This document shows, piece after piece, positions 45,529-54,465 of a stretch of 58,877 bases of DNA (position 1 is its first letter; every line of letters begins with the position of its first letter). The notes beneath the pieces are model-generated. The model searched no databases. It was given only the letters and a program-made list of their open reading frames with translations, and was not told where the DNA came from. The translations under genes and the position numbers were made by a program. Source of the stretch: Herbaspirillum sp. RV1423 (GTDB lineage Bacteria > Pseudomonadota > Gammaproteobacteria > Burkholderiales > Burkholderiaceae_D); the NCBI RefSeq assembly GCF_000577615.1, contig NZ_CBXX010000031.1, forward strand, positions 1 to 58,877, written 5' to 3'.

Positions 45529-45771
45529 TCAGGAAGCTTTCTGACGCGCTTCCAATTCGGCCACGCGGGCTTCCAGCTCTTCCAATTTGGCGCGGGTCTT
45601 GGCCAGTACCTGGGCCTGGATGTCGAACTCTTCGCGGGTAACCAAGTCGAGTTTGGAAAACCCCTGGCTCAGCATGGCCTTGACGTTCTTCTCGATGTCC
45701 TTGGCGGGCGAGTTTTCAATGGCCTTATTGATTCTGGATTGAATATCTTCGAAGAATTGTGGCTTGTCCAT
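45529..45771 (-). CDS. ubiK: UbiK-like accessory protein (BMFP domain)
   Basis: 80 residues. An N-terminal amphipathic part (QFFEDIQSRINKAIENSPAK) and a C-terminal coiled coil (LAKTRAKLEELEARVAELEA) are the hallmarks of the BMFP/UbiK family. UbiK helps ubiquinone biosynthesis at the membrane in enterobacteria. The family call is good; the ubiquinone role is inferred. comM follows after 11 bases. Confidence 0.8.
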   Translation of the reverse strand: MDKPQFFEDIQSRINKAIENSPAKDIEKNVKAMLSQGFSKLDLVTREEFDIQAQVLAKTRAKLEELEARVAELEARQKAS

Positions 45772-46032
45772 GATGAATCCTTTATTGGTGATGACTATCT
45801 GGCAAGTGTAGCGCTTTCATTGCCCGGAAGGAAAACAAAAAACTGCAGAAAAGGGTTGGTTGTAGCCGCTCCCTATCTGAATGGCGTTGTGAGGAAACGT
45901 TCAGCCGGTTTGTTGTCTTGCGGAAATGGCGCCTGAGCAACGACAATTTCCTTATCCGGCATCGTGTTGCTTATGTGACATTTTTGTTCAATGCTGAACA
46001 GGGGGGAAATTCTCGCCCAGTCATGCGCCTCA

Positions 46033-46104
46033 TGCACCATAAGGAACATGCTGTTTCCACAGGGAAAATGTCATTCATAAATTGTTTTGCACCATTATGG
46101 TTCG
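46033..46104 (+). promoter_or_regulatory. Two NtrC-like enhancer boxes upstream of nlmA-glnK-amtB
   Basis: TGCACCATTATGGTTC at 46088-46103 is close to the NtrC consensus TGCACC-N4-TGGTGCA. A weaker copy, TGCACC-ATAA-GGAACA, starts at 46033. The two are 55 bases apart, about 145 and 200 bases upstream of the transcription start expected from the -24/-12 promoter. Both are typical enhancer distances. Confidence 0.68.
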
Positions 46105-46215
46105 ATAACGGTGAGGATTCATTTGAATGCACTTTTTTTGTGAAAAAAAGAAAAAATGCCTAATTGGAATGTTGATTTGCACTAAAAAAATGAATGTAAG
46201 GCCCTAGAAAAGGGT

Positions 46216-46230
46216 TGGCATGGCTCCTGC
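46216..46230 (+). promoter_or_regulatory. Sigma-54 (-24/-12) promoter of nlmA-glnK-amtB
   Basis: TGGCATGGCTCCTGC matches TGGCACG-N4-TTGC with the GG and GC doublets at the required spacing. The expected start is near 46242, giving a leader of about 47 bases before the nlmA ATG. With the NtrC-like boxes it implies activation under nitrogen limitation. The rest of 45772-46288 is AT-rich, contains no gene and also holds the ubiK promoter on the other strand. Confidence 0.78.
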
Positions 46231-46288
46231 TATACAAGCTATGCAGAAATGAACAATTTGTTGTTAAACAGAAACCTAGAGGGACGCC

Positions 46289-47439
<1,151 letters not shown>

Positions 47440-47451
47440 GGGGGAATAGTA

Positions 47452-49005
47452 ATGAGTATCAAAAAAATGTTGTCAAGTGCGCTGGCAATCGGCACTTTGT
47501 TGTTGGCGGTAGGTTTTGCCGCTCCGGCGCAGGCGCAGGATGCGCCCAAGCCGGAAGCGGCGGCAGCGGCAGCACCTGCGGCGGAAGCGCCGAAGGCTGA
47601 TGCGCCGAAAGCAGAGGCACCCGCTGCGGCACCGGCCGCAGCCGCGGCCGCTCCGGCTGCCCCAGCAGCACCGGCGGCAGCCGCTCCGGCGCCTGTTCCT
47701 AACAAGGGCGACACCGCATGGATGCTGGTTTGTACCGCATTCGTGATCCTGATGACATTGCCGGGCCTGGGCCTGTTCTACGGCGGCCTGGTCCGCAGCA
47801 AGAACATGCTGTCGGTGCTGATGCAATGTTTCGTGATCTTCTCGCTGATCTATGTTCTGTGGTTCGTCTACGGCTACAGCATTGCGTTCACCGAAGGCGG
47901 GGCATTCTTCGGCGGCTTCGATCGCTTGTTCCTGCACGGTCTGACTGGCGATTCCACCACCGGCACTTTCAGCAAGGGCGTCGTGATTCCTGAGTTGTCG
48001 TTCGTGGCCTTCCAGGGCGCGTTCGCGGCAATCACGGTGGCGCTGATCATCGGTTCGTTCGCTGAGCGCGTGAAGTTCTCCGCGGTGATCGTGTTCTCGA
48101 TCCTGTGGTTCACCTTCTCGTATCTGCCGATGGCCCACATGGTCTGGTTCTGGCCTGGTCCGGATGCATTCACCGACGCTGCTGCAGGAGAGAAGGCAAC
48201 TGCAATCTCCGGCTGGCTGTTCCAAAAGGGCGCTCTGGACTATGCAGGCGGCACGGTCGTGCATATCAACGCCGCGGTGGCAGGCTTGGTCGGTTCCTTC
48301 GTCATCGGCAAGCGTGTCGGTTTCGGCAAGGAAGCTTTCAAGCCGCATAGCCTGACGTTGACCATGGTCGGCGCCTCGCTGCTGTGGTTCGGCTGGTTCG
48401 GTTTCAATGCAGGCTCCGGCCTGGAAGCCAACGGTGGCGCTGCATTGGCCTTCGTCAACACGATCCTGGCTACTGCCGCTGCAGTGTTGTCCTGGAGCTT
48501 CGGCGAATGGATCGGCAAGGGTAAGCCTTCGATGTTGGGTGCAGCTTCGGGTGCGGTTGCAGGTCTGGTGGCAATTACGCCTGCGGCAGGTTTCGTCGGC
48601 ATCGCCGGTGCGGTCGTGCTGGGCTTGATCGCTGGTCTGCTGTGCCTGTGGGGTGTTACCGGCCTGAAGAAGATCCTGGGTTCGGACGACGCGCTGGACG
48701 TGTTCGGCGTGCACGGCGTGGGCGGCATCCTGGGTGCGCTTCTGACCGGCGTGTTCGCTGCACCTAGCCTGGGCGGCACCGGCATTTACGACTATGTCGC
48801 CAATGCCGTTGCACCTGACTACTCGATCGGCGGCCAGGTCTGGATTCAGTTCCAAGGCGTGCTGACCACCCTGATCGTTTCCGGCGTGGTGTCCTTCATC
48901 GCTTACAAGCTGGTCGACATCGTGATCGGTCTGCGCGTGACGGAAGAAGAAGAGCGCGAAGGTCTGGACATCTCCAGCCACGGCGAATCGGCTTACCACT
49001 CGTAA
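47452..49005 (+). CDS. amtB: AmtB ammonium transporter
   Basis: 517 residues. A signal peptide to about residue 26 (FAAPAQAQ) is followed by an Ala/Pro/Glu/Lys-rich stretch (about 27-82), then eleven helices of the Amt fold. The gate and lining segments are present: LFYGGLVRSKN, FAAITVALIIGSFAER, YAGGTVVHINAA (first pore histidine) and DVFGVHGVGGILGAL (second). It conducts ammonium/ammonia and is gated by GlnK. The Ala/Pro-rich region makes it about 80 residues longer than E. coli AmtB. Confidence 0.95.
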   Translation: MSIKKMLSSALAIGTLLLAVGFAAPAQAQDAPKPEAAAAAAPAAEAPKADAPKAEAPAAAPAAAAAAPAAPAAPAAAAPAPVPNKGDTAWMLVCTAFVILMTLPGLGLFYGGLVRSKNMLSVLMQCFVIFSLIYVLWFVYGYSIAFTEGGAFFGGFDRLFLHGLTGDSTTGTFSKGVVIPELSFVAFQGAFAAITVALIIGSFAERVKFSAVIVFSILWFTFSYLPMAHMVWFWPGPDAFTDAAAGEKATAISGWLFQKGALDYAGGTVVHINAAVAGLVGSFVIGKRVGFGKEAFKPHSLTLTMVGASLLWFGWFGFNAGSGLEANGGAALAFVNTILATAAAVLSWSFGEWIGKGKPSMLGAASGAVAGLVAITPAAGFVGIAGAVVLGLIAGLLCLWGVTGLKKILGSDDALDVFGVHGVGGILGALLTGVFAAPSLGGTGIYDYVANAVAPDYSIGGQVWIQFQGVLTTLIVSGVVSFIAYKLVDIVIGLRVTEEEEREGLDISSHGESAYHS

Positions 49006-49015
49006 TTTGTTTCCC

Positions 49016-49069
49016 GGGGGCGTAAGCCCCCTTTCAGAAGCGCCCCAACCCCGGTTGGGGCGCTTTTTT
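49016..49069 (+). terminator. Tandem terminator hairpins after amtB
   Basis: The first hairpin is GGGGGC-GTAA-GCCCCC (49016-49031) followed by TTT. The second is an 11-to-12-base-pair stem, AGCGCCCCAACC with its complement (49039-49069), followed by a run of six T. The second alone is a canonical intrinsic terminator and closes nlmA-glnK-amtB. Confidence 0.9.
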
Positions 49070-49241
49070 CATGGGCCTTTAAAAAAACGACAACGCCACC
49101 ACGTAGAAGGCCTCTCCAGCAGAAATTGCCGCATGGCGAACGACGTAATCGCAGGAATCCCGCTAAAATGGCCGGTTCTTGTTGGATTTGTCATCGATCG
49201 CCGGTCGCTTTTTCGTTACTTGCACGCGCAGAAAGTCTTTT

Positions 49242-50537
49242 ATGGTTCCGCATCTTGTCACCGCCCTCAACGGCCCGCTTCTGGACCTGGAAAAGAAGAT
49301 TCTGGGCGCAACTCCCGCGATTGAGCGCTGGTTCCGCATGGAGTGGCAGGAGCACACGCCGCCGTTTTATTGTTCGGTCGACTTGCGCAATGCCGGTTTC
49401 AAGCTGGCGCCGGTGGACACCAACTTGTTTCCGGGGGGCTTCAACAACCTGTCGCCGGAAATGCTGCCGCTGGCCGTCCAGGCGGCAATGGCCGCGATCG
49501 AGAAATATTGTCCGGACGCCAAGAACCTGCTGCTGATCCCCGAGAATCACACGCGCAATACCTTTTATCTGCAAAATGTCGCGCGACTGATGCAGATATT
49601 CCGCCAGACCGGCCTCAATGTCCGTCTCGGCACGCTGGAAGACATCAAGAAGCCCAAGCAGATCGACCTGCCGGACGGCAGCACCATCACGCTGGAACCG
49701 CTGGAGCGCTCCAAGAACGGCCGCCGCCTGGGTTTGAAGAACTTCGATCCTTGTACGGTGCTGTTGAATAACGACCTGTCGATCGGCATTCCGTCGGTGC
49801 TTGAGCACCTCGACGAGCAAAACGTGCTGCCGCCGTTGCATGCGGGCTGGGCCGTGCGTCGCAAGAGCAATCACTTTTCAGCCTACGACGACGTGGTCAA
49901 GAAGTTCTCCAAGCTGGTCGATGTGGATCCCTGGATGCTCAATCCGCTGTTCACCAAGTGCGGCGAGATCGATTTCCAGGAGGACGCCGGCTCGGATTGC
50001 CTGGCCGACAACGTCAGCAGCCTGCTGTCCAAGATTCGCAAGAAATACAAGGAATACGGCATCAAGGAACAGCCTTTCGTGATCGTCAAGGCCAACGCCG
50101 GCACCTACGGCATGGGTATCATGACGGTCAAGGACGCCAGTGAAGTGAAGGACCTCAACCGCAAGCAGCGCAACAAGATGGCGATCGGCAAAGAAGGCCT
50201 GGAAGTCAGCGAAGTCATCATCCAGGAAGGCGTGCATTCCTTCGAGCGCATCAACGAAGCGGTGGCCGAGCCGGTGGTCTACATGATCGACCGCTACGTG
50301 ATCGGCGGTTTCTATCGTGTGCATGCGGACCGCGACGTCAACGAAAACCTGAACGCGCCAGGCGCGCATTTCGTGCCGCTGGCGTTTCAACAGCAACACG
50401 CTTTGCCCGATCTGCAGGCCAAGCCGGGCACAGCGGCGCCGAACCGTTTTTATATGTATGGTGTGGTGGCGCGTCTGGCGCTGCTGGCGGCGTCGCTGGA
50501 AATGGAAAAGACCGATCCGAATCCGGAAGTCTATTAA
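49242..50537 (+). CDS. gshA: Glutamate-cysteine ligase
   Basis: 431 residues from ATG 49242 (frame open to 49179). PPFYCSVDLRNAGFKLAPVD and DTNLFPGGFNNL at the N-terminus, and FVIVKANAGTYGMGIMTVKD in the ATP-binding part, are typical of the glutathione-synthetase-like GshA class of beta- and gamma-proteobacteria (the gshA_ferroox type), which differs from E. coli GshA. It makes gamma-glutamylcysteine from glutamate and cysteine. gshB follows after 19 bases, so both steps of glutathione synthesis are encoded together. Confidence 0.9.
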   Translation: MVPHLVTALNGPLLDLEKKILGATPAIERWFRMEWQEHTPPFYCSVDLRNAGFKLAPVDTNLFPGGFNNLSPEMLPLAVQAAMAAIEKYCPDAKNLLLIPENHTRNTFYLQNVARLMQIFRQTGLNVRLGTLEDIKKPKQIDLPDGSTITLEPLERSKNGRRLGLKNFDPCTVLLNNDLSIGIPSVLEHLDEQNVLPPLHAGWAVRRKSNHFSAYDDVVKKFSKLVDVDPWMLNPLFTKCGEIDFQEDAGSDCLADNVSSLLSKIRKKYKEYGIKEQPFVIVKANAGTYGMGIMTVKDASEVKDLNRKQRNKMAIGKEGLEVSEVIIQEGVHSFERINEAVAEPVVYMIDRYVIGGFYRVHADRDVNENLNAPGAHFVPLAFQQQHALPDLQAKPGTAAPNRFYMYGVVARLALLAASLEMEKTDPNPEVY

Positions 50538-50556
50538 TTTACTTGACGGATATTTC

Positions 50557-51504
50557 ATGAAAATTGCTTTCCTCGCCGACCCGCTCAACACCTTCAAAAT
50601 CTACAAGGACTCGACCTTCGCCATGATGCGCGAAGCAGTCCGGCGCGGCCATGTCATCTATGCCTTCAAGCAGACCGATATCGTGTTGGAAAGCGGCCTG
50701 GTGACCGCCAACGTCGCCAGGATCACGCTGACCGGCGAGGCCGACGACTGGTATCGTGCCGATGCGCCAGCCGCCACTTTCCTGTCCGAGTTCGACGCCA
50801 TTGTGATCCGCAAGGATCCGCCGTTCGACATGGAATACATTTATACGACCTATTTGCTTGAGTTGGCCGAAAAACAGGGCGCGCGGGTGTTCAACAAGCC
50901 GGAAGCGATTCGCAGCCACAACGAGAAGTTTGCCATTGCGCAATTTCCGCAATACACAGCGCCGACGCTGGTCACACGGGATGCCAAACGCTTGCGCGCC
51001 TTCCACGCCGAGCACAAGGACATGATCCTCAAGCCGCTTGACGGCATGGGCGGCATGGGGATTTTCCGCATTGGCCAGGACGGCATGAATCTGGGATCGG
51101 TCATCGAAACATTGACCGACAATGGCAATCGCACCATCATGGCGCAGCGCTTCATTCCGGAAATTTCGGCCGGGGACAAGCGCATCTTGCTGATTGGCGG
51201 TAAAGTGGTGCCACAGGTGTTGGCGCGTATCCCGCAAGACGGAGAGGTGCGCGGCAACCTGGCTGCGGGCGGTCTCGGCGTGGCGCAGGCAATTTCGCCG
51301 CGCGAACGGGAAATTGCCGAAGCGCTCGCACCGGTGTTAGCGCAGCGGGGATTATTGCTGGTAGGATTGGATGCTATTGGCAATTATTTAACAGAAATCA
51401 ATGTCACCAGTCCGACCTGTTTCCAGGAAATCACGCAGCAAACCGGCTTCGATGTAGCCGCCATGTTTGTTGACGCGCTGGAAACAGCCGTCGCAGGCAG
51501 CTAG
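50557..51504 (+). CDS. gshB: Glutathione synthetase
   Basis: 315 residues from ATG 50557. N-terminal MKIAFLADPLNTFKIYKDST, substrate motif IVIRKDPPFDMEYIYTTYLLE, then ATP-grasp with MILKPLDGMGGMGIFRI and DKRILLIGGKVVPQVLARIP. The ending NVTSPTCFQEI is the GshB signature. It adds glycine to gamma-glutamylcysteine. The frame is open upstream through gshA, but this start fits the family exactly. Confidence 0.95.
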   Translation: MKIAFLADPLNTFKIYKDSTFAMMREAVRRGHVIYAFKQTDIVLESGLVTANVARITLTGEADDWYRADAPAATFLSEFDAIVIRKDPPFDMEYIYTTYLLELAEKQGARVFNKPEAIRSHNEKFAIAQFPQYTAPTLVTRDAKRLRAFHAEHKDMILKPLDGMGGMGIFRIGQDGMNLGSVIETLTDNGNRTIMAQRFIPEISAGDKRILLIGGKVVPQVLARIPQDGEVRGNLAAGGLGVAQAISPREREIAEALAPVLAQRGLLLVGLDAIGNYLTEINVTSPTCFQEITQQTGFDVAAMFVDALETAVAGS

Positions 51505-51543
51505 CGCTGCGCCCGGTCTGGCAACGTACATATTTAGAAATTC

Positions 51544-51951
51544 ATGGTCGGTATCCTTCTTCTCACGCATGCCCCGCTGGGTCAGGCATTCATCGCGGCG
51601 GCAACGCATGTGTTCCGGGGTGTGCCGGAACGCATCGAAGCAATCGACGTCATTGCCGACCAGAATCCCGCAGAAGTACAGAAGCTGGCCGTGGACGCAG
51701 TGCATCGCCTCGACGACGGCAGCGGCGTGCTGGTGATCACCGACGTCATGGGCGGCACGCCCTCCAATTGCACCGGTTACCTGTGCGGCATCGACAATGT
51801 CGAGGTCATCGCCGGCATCAGTTTGCCGATGCTGCTGCGCGCACTGACCTACCGCAACGACACGCTTGACGTCGTCATGGAAATGGCATTGGCCGGCGGC
51901 CAGAGCGGCGCCGTCAGGGTGGATAATCGCATTCGCGTCTCGTCTCAATAA
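51544..51951 (+). CDS. Mannose-type PTS EIIA component
   Basis: 135 residues, EIIA-Man fold. The phospho-acceptor is H9 in ILLLTHAPLG, and GVLVITDVMGGTPSN is the family second motif. It accepts phosphate from HPr. No EIIB, EIIC or EIID gene is nearby, so it probably has a regulatory role. It lies 39 bases after gshB and 21 before ptsH. Confidence 0.9.
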   Translation: MVGILLLTHAPLGQAFIAAATHVFRGVPERIEAIDVIADQNPAEVQKLAVDAVHRLDDGSGVLVITDVMGGTPSNCTGYLCGIDNVEVIAGISLPMLLRALTYRNDTLDVVMEMALAGGQSGAVRVDNRIRVSSQ

Positions 51952-51972
51952 AAGCACAAAGAAAGTACTCCA

Positions 51973-52242
51973 ATGATTCAAAAAGAACTTGAGATCATCA
52001 ACAAGCTCGGTCTGCACGCGCGCGCCTCAGCCAAATTCACGCAACTGGCCTCCAAGTATAAATGCGAGGTCTGGATGACGTTTAACAAGCGCCGCGTCAA
52101 TGCCAAATCCATCATGGGCGTGATGATGCTGGCGGCAGGCAAGGGCAGCATGGTGCTGCTGGAAACCGAGGGGGACGACGAACAGGATTGCTTCAATGCA
52201 TTGGAGGCCCTGATCCAGGATCGTTTCGGCGAAGGGCAGTAA
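51973..52242 (+). CDS. ptsH: HPr phosphocarrier protein
   Basis: 89 residues. The phospho-acceptor is H15 in LGLHARASAKF, and the regulatory S46 is in NAKSIMGVMML, so both classic sites are kept. It receives phosphate from EI and passes it on to the EIIA encoded just upstream. The presence of S46 leaves room for an HPr kinase (HprK) elsewhere. 159 bases separate it from ptsI. Confidence 0.94.
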   Translation: MIQKELEIINKLGLHARASAKFTQLASKYKCEVWMTFNKRRVNAKSIMGVMMLAAGKGSMVLLETEGDDEQDCFNALEALIQDRFGEGQ

Positions 52243-52401
52243 ACGCAGTTAAGTCGTAAGTCTTCGAATTTTCCTCGTTTGTTTTCCTCTTGTCTTGCCG
52301 CACGATTGCTAAATACAGCATTGTCCGGTAAGGTTTTGAGTGCTACCGCGATCATGAGAGTACAGGACGGCATAACAGAATAAACGCAGGAGACAAACGC
52401 G

Positions 52402-54195
52402 ATGGCATCTTTCACCTTACACGGCATTCCGGTTTCCAAAGGCATAGCGATAGGCCGCGCGCATCTGCTCGCTCCCGCCGCCCTGGACGTCAAGCATTAC
52501 CTGATTCCCGACGATCAGGTCGAGGCCGAAGTGCAGCGTCTCAAGAGCGCAATTGCCGCTGTGCATCAGGAGCTGCAGACCATCCGCAGCGAATTGCCGA
52601 AGGATGCGCCCCCTGAACTTGGCGCCTTCATCGACGTGCATGCGCTGATCCTGTCCGATCCGATGCTGGCCGAAGTGCCGCTCAATATCATCCGTCACCG
52701 CTATTACAACGCCGAATGGGCGCTGGTGACGCAGATCGATGGTTTGTCGGCGCAGTTCGACGAGATCGAGGATCCCTACTTGCGCGAACGCAAAGCCGAT
52801 ATCCAGCAAGTCGGCGACCGCGTGCTCAAGGTGCTGACCGGCAGCGCGATCAATTTGCCGTCCGCCGATGGCGGCGAGGACGCGCAGGCCAGCATCATTG
52901 TCGTGGCGCACGATATTTCTCCGGCCGACATGCTGCAATTCCGGGACGGTGCCTTCGGCGGTTTCGTCACCGATCTCGGCGGACAGAATTCACATACCGC
53001 GATCGTCGCCCGCAGTCTGGACATCCCGGCTGCCGTCGGCATGAACAACGCTTCGGTGTTGGTCAAGCAGGACGACGTGCTGATCATCGACGGCGACGCC
53101 GGTGTCGCCATCGTCAATCCGTCGCCGCTGGTTCTTGCCCAATATCGTGCGCGTCAGGAACGCATGCTGCGTGATCGCAAGAAACTCGGCCGGCTCAGGA
53201 AGACGCCGGCAATCACCCAAGATGGCACTGAAATTACCTTGCTGGCCAACATCGAATTGCCGAGCGACAGCGGTCCGGCGCTGGAAGCCGGCGCTAACGG
53301 CGTCGGTCTGTTCCGCTCCGAATTCCTGTTCATGGGCCGCGCCGGCCATCTGGAAAAATTCCCGTCCGAAGACGAACAACTCGAGTCTTACCGTCAGGCC
53401 GTGGTGGCGATGAAGGGGCGCCCGGTCACCATTCGCACGCTCGACGTCGGCGCCGACAAGCCGCTCGACGAAGATGAGCAGACCGCGTTGAACCCGGCGC
53501 TGGGCCTGCGCGCGATTCGCTATTGCCTGAGCGAGCCGCAAATGTTCCTGACGCAGTTGCGCGCGATTCTGCGCGCCTCAGCCTTCGGCTCGGTCAAGCT
53601 GCTGATCCCGATGATGGCGCACGCTTTCGAGGTCGATCAGGCGTTGGCGCTGATTGAGCAGGCCAAGGAACAATTGCGTCAGCGCAAGCAGAAATTCGAC
53701 GAGGATATCGAGATCGGCGCCATGATCGAAATCCCGGCGGCCGCGCTGGCGTTGCCGATCTTTATCAAGCGCCTCGATTTCCTGTCGATCGGCACCAACG
53801 ACCTGATCCAGTACACGCTGGCGATCGACCGCGTCGATCACGAAGTGGCGCATCTGTACGATCCGCTGCATCCGGCGGTCCTGTTTCTGCTGTCGAGCGT
53901 GATTTCAATGGCGCGCAAGGCGGATATCCCGGTCGCGGTCTGCGGCGAGATGGCCGGCGACGTGAAGTGGACGCGCCTGTTGCTCGGCATGGGCCTGCTG
54001 GAGTTTTCCATGCATCCCTCGCAACTGCTGTCGGTCAAGCAGGAAATCCTCAACAGCGACCTGACGTTGCTGGAGCCGCAGGTCAAGAAGGTGCTTAAAG
54101 CGACCGAGCCGTCGGCGATCGAGGCGGCGATGGCGCAACTGCGCGCCATCAACAGCGAGCAGGAGGTCAAGGCGGCCGCTGTGCGGCGCCGCTGA
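52402..54195 (+). CDS. ptsI: PTS enzyme I (phosphoenolpyruvate-protein phosphotransferase)
   Basis: 597 residues. N-terminal HPr-binding domain, phospho-histidine H198 in GGQNSHTAIVARSLDIPAAVG, then the PEP-binding barrel with RTLDVGADKP, LGLRAIRYCL, SIGTNDLIQYTLAIDR and the C-terminal catalytic region VAVCGEMAGD. It takes phosphate from PEP and passes it to HPr. AGGAG precedes the ATG. The operon has no sugar permease. A hairpin at 54206-54240 lies just past the stop. Confidence 0.94.
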   Translation: MASFTLHGIPVSKGIAIGRAHLLAPAALDVKHYLIPDDQVEAEVQRLKSAIAAVHQELQTIRSELPKDAPPELGAFIDVHALILSDPMLAEVPLNIIRHRYYNAEWALVTQIDGLSAQFDEIEDPYLRERKADIQQVGDRVLKVLTGSAINLPSADGGEDAQASIIVVAHDISPADMLQFRDGAFGGFVTDLGGQNSHTAIVARSLDIPAAVGMNNASVLVKQDDVLIIDGDAGVAIVNPSPLVLAQYRARQERMLRDRKKLGRLRKTPAITQDGTEITLLANIELPSDSGPALEAGANGVGLFRSEFLFMGRAGHLEKFPSEDEQLESYRQAVVAMKGRPVTIRTLDVGADKPLDEDEQTALNPALGLRAIRYCLSEPQMFLTQLRAILRASAFGSVKLLIPMMAHAFEVDQALALIEQAKEQLRQRKQKFDEDIEIGAMIEIPAAALALPIFIKRLDFLSIGTNDLIQYTLAIDRVDHEVAHLYDPLHPAVLFLLSSVISMARKADIPVAVCGEMAGDVKWTRLLLGMGLLEFSMHPSQLLSVKQEILNSDLTLLEPQVKKVLKATEPSAIEAAMAQLRAINSEQEVKAAAVRRR

Positions 54196-54205
54196 TGCAT
54201 TCAAC

Positions 54206-54240
54206 GGGCATGCCGTCAAAGGTGGTTTGACGCCATGCCC
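54206..54240 (+). terminator. Hairpin downstream of ptsI
   Basis: GGGCATG/CATGCCC and GTCAAA/TTTGAC pair into a long stem with one interior mismatch pair and a five-base loop. It starts 10 bases past the ptsI stop. The T-run that follows is broken (TGACTTGGTTATTCTT), so termination may be partial. The right arm also contains the -35 of the metX promoter. Confidence 0.55.
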
Positions 54241-54255
54241 TGACTTGGTTATTCT
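54227..54255 (+). promoter_or_regulatory. Sigma-70 promoter of metX-metW
   Basis: TTGACG at 54227-54232 and TATTCT at 54250-54255 with a 17-base spacer. The start would fall near 54262, exactly where the candidate riboswitch begins. The -10 is imperfect (four of six). Confidence 0.6.
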
Positions 54256-54261
54256 TACACC

Positions 54262-54407
54262 ACTGCGCCGATTTGAATGGTTTATCCAAACCTCAGCTTG
54301 CGGGCGCCGGAACCCAGGTTCCATATAAATACGGCTAAAGCGAGCTTGGAGCAGTGCAAAACAAGCCCAGAATTTAGCCCGCGAGCGCAAGCTTCCGGGC
54401 TTTTTTG
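54262..54407 (+). promoter_or_regulatory. SAM-II-type riboswitch with long loops and terminator, upstream of metX
   Basis: P1 pairs GCGCC (54265-54269) with GGCGC (54303-54307). Directly after the 5' arm comes GATTT, as in SAM-II. Downstream, ATAAA-N4-GCTAAA (54325-54339) has the same spacing as in the known SAM-II metX leader (ATAAATGTAGCTAAA). A pseudoknot can form between GCTTGC (54296-54301) and GCGAGC (54340-54345). Extra hairpins GGTTT/AAACC (54279-54292) and GGAAC/GTTCC (54309-54322) lengthen the two loops. An intrinsic terminator (54376-54401, six-base stem plus GCAA-capped inner stem, six T) follows. AGCTTGCG (54295-54302) is fully complementary to CGCAAGCT (54386-54393), so it can act as an antiterminator when the pseudoknot is open. 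SAM binding is inferred. Confidence 0.72.
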
Positions 54408-54465
54408 TTTTCGGGCGATAAATCTGCGCATAGATGGTTTAACTGCAAGATAACAAAGAGAATCC

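Noticed and set aside
47473..48999. 508-codon frame on the minus strand
   Set aside because: It is antisense to amtB; its His/Gln/Asp-rich product is the usual reverse image of a membrane protein gene.
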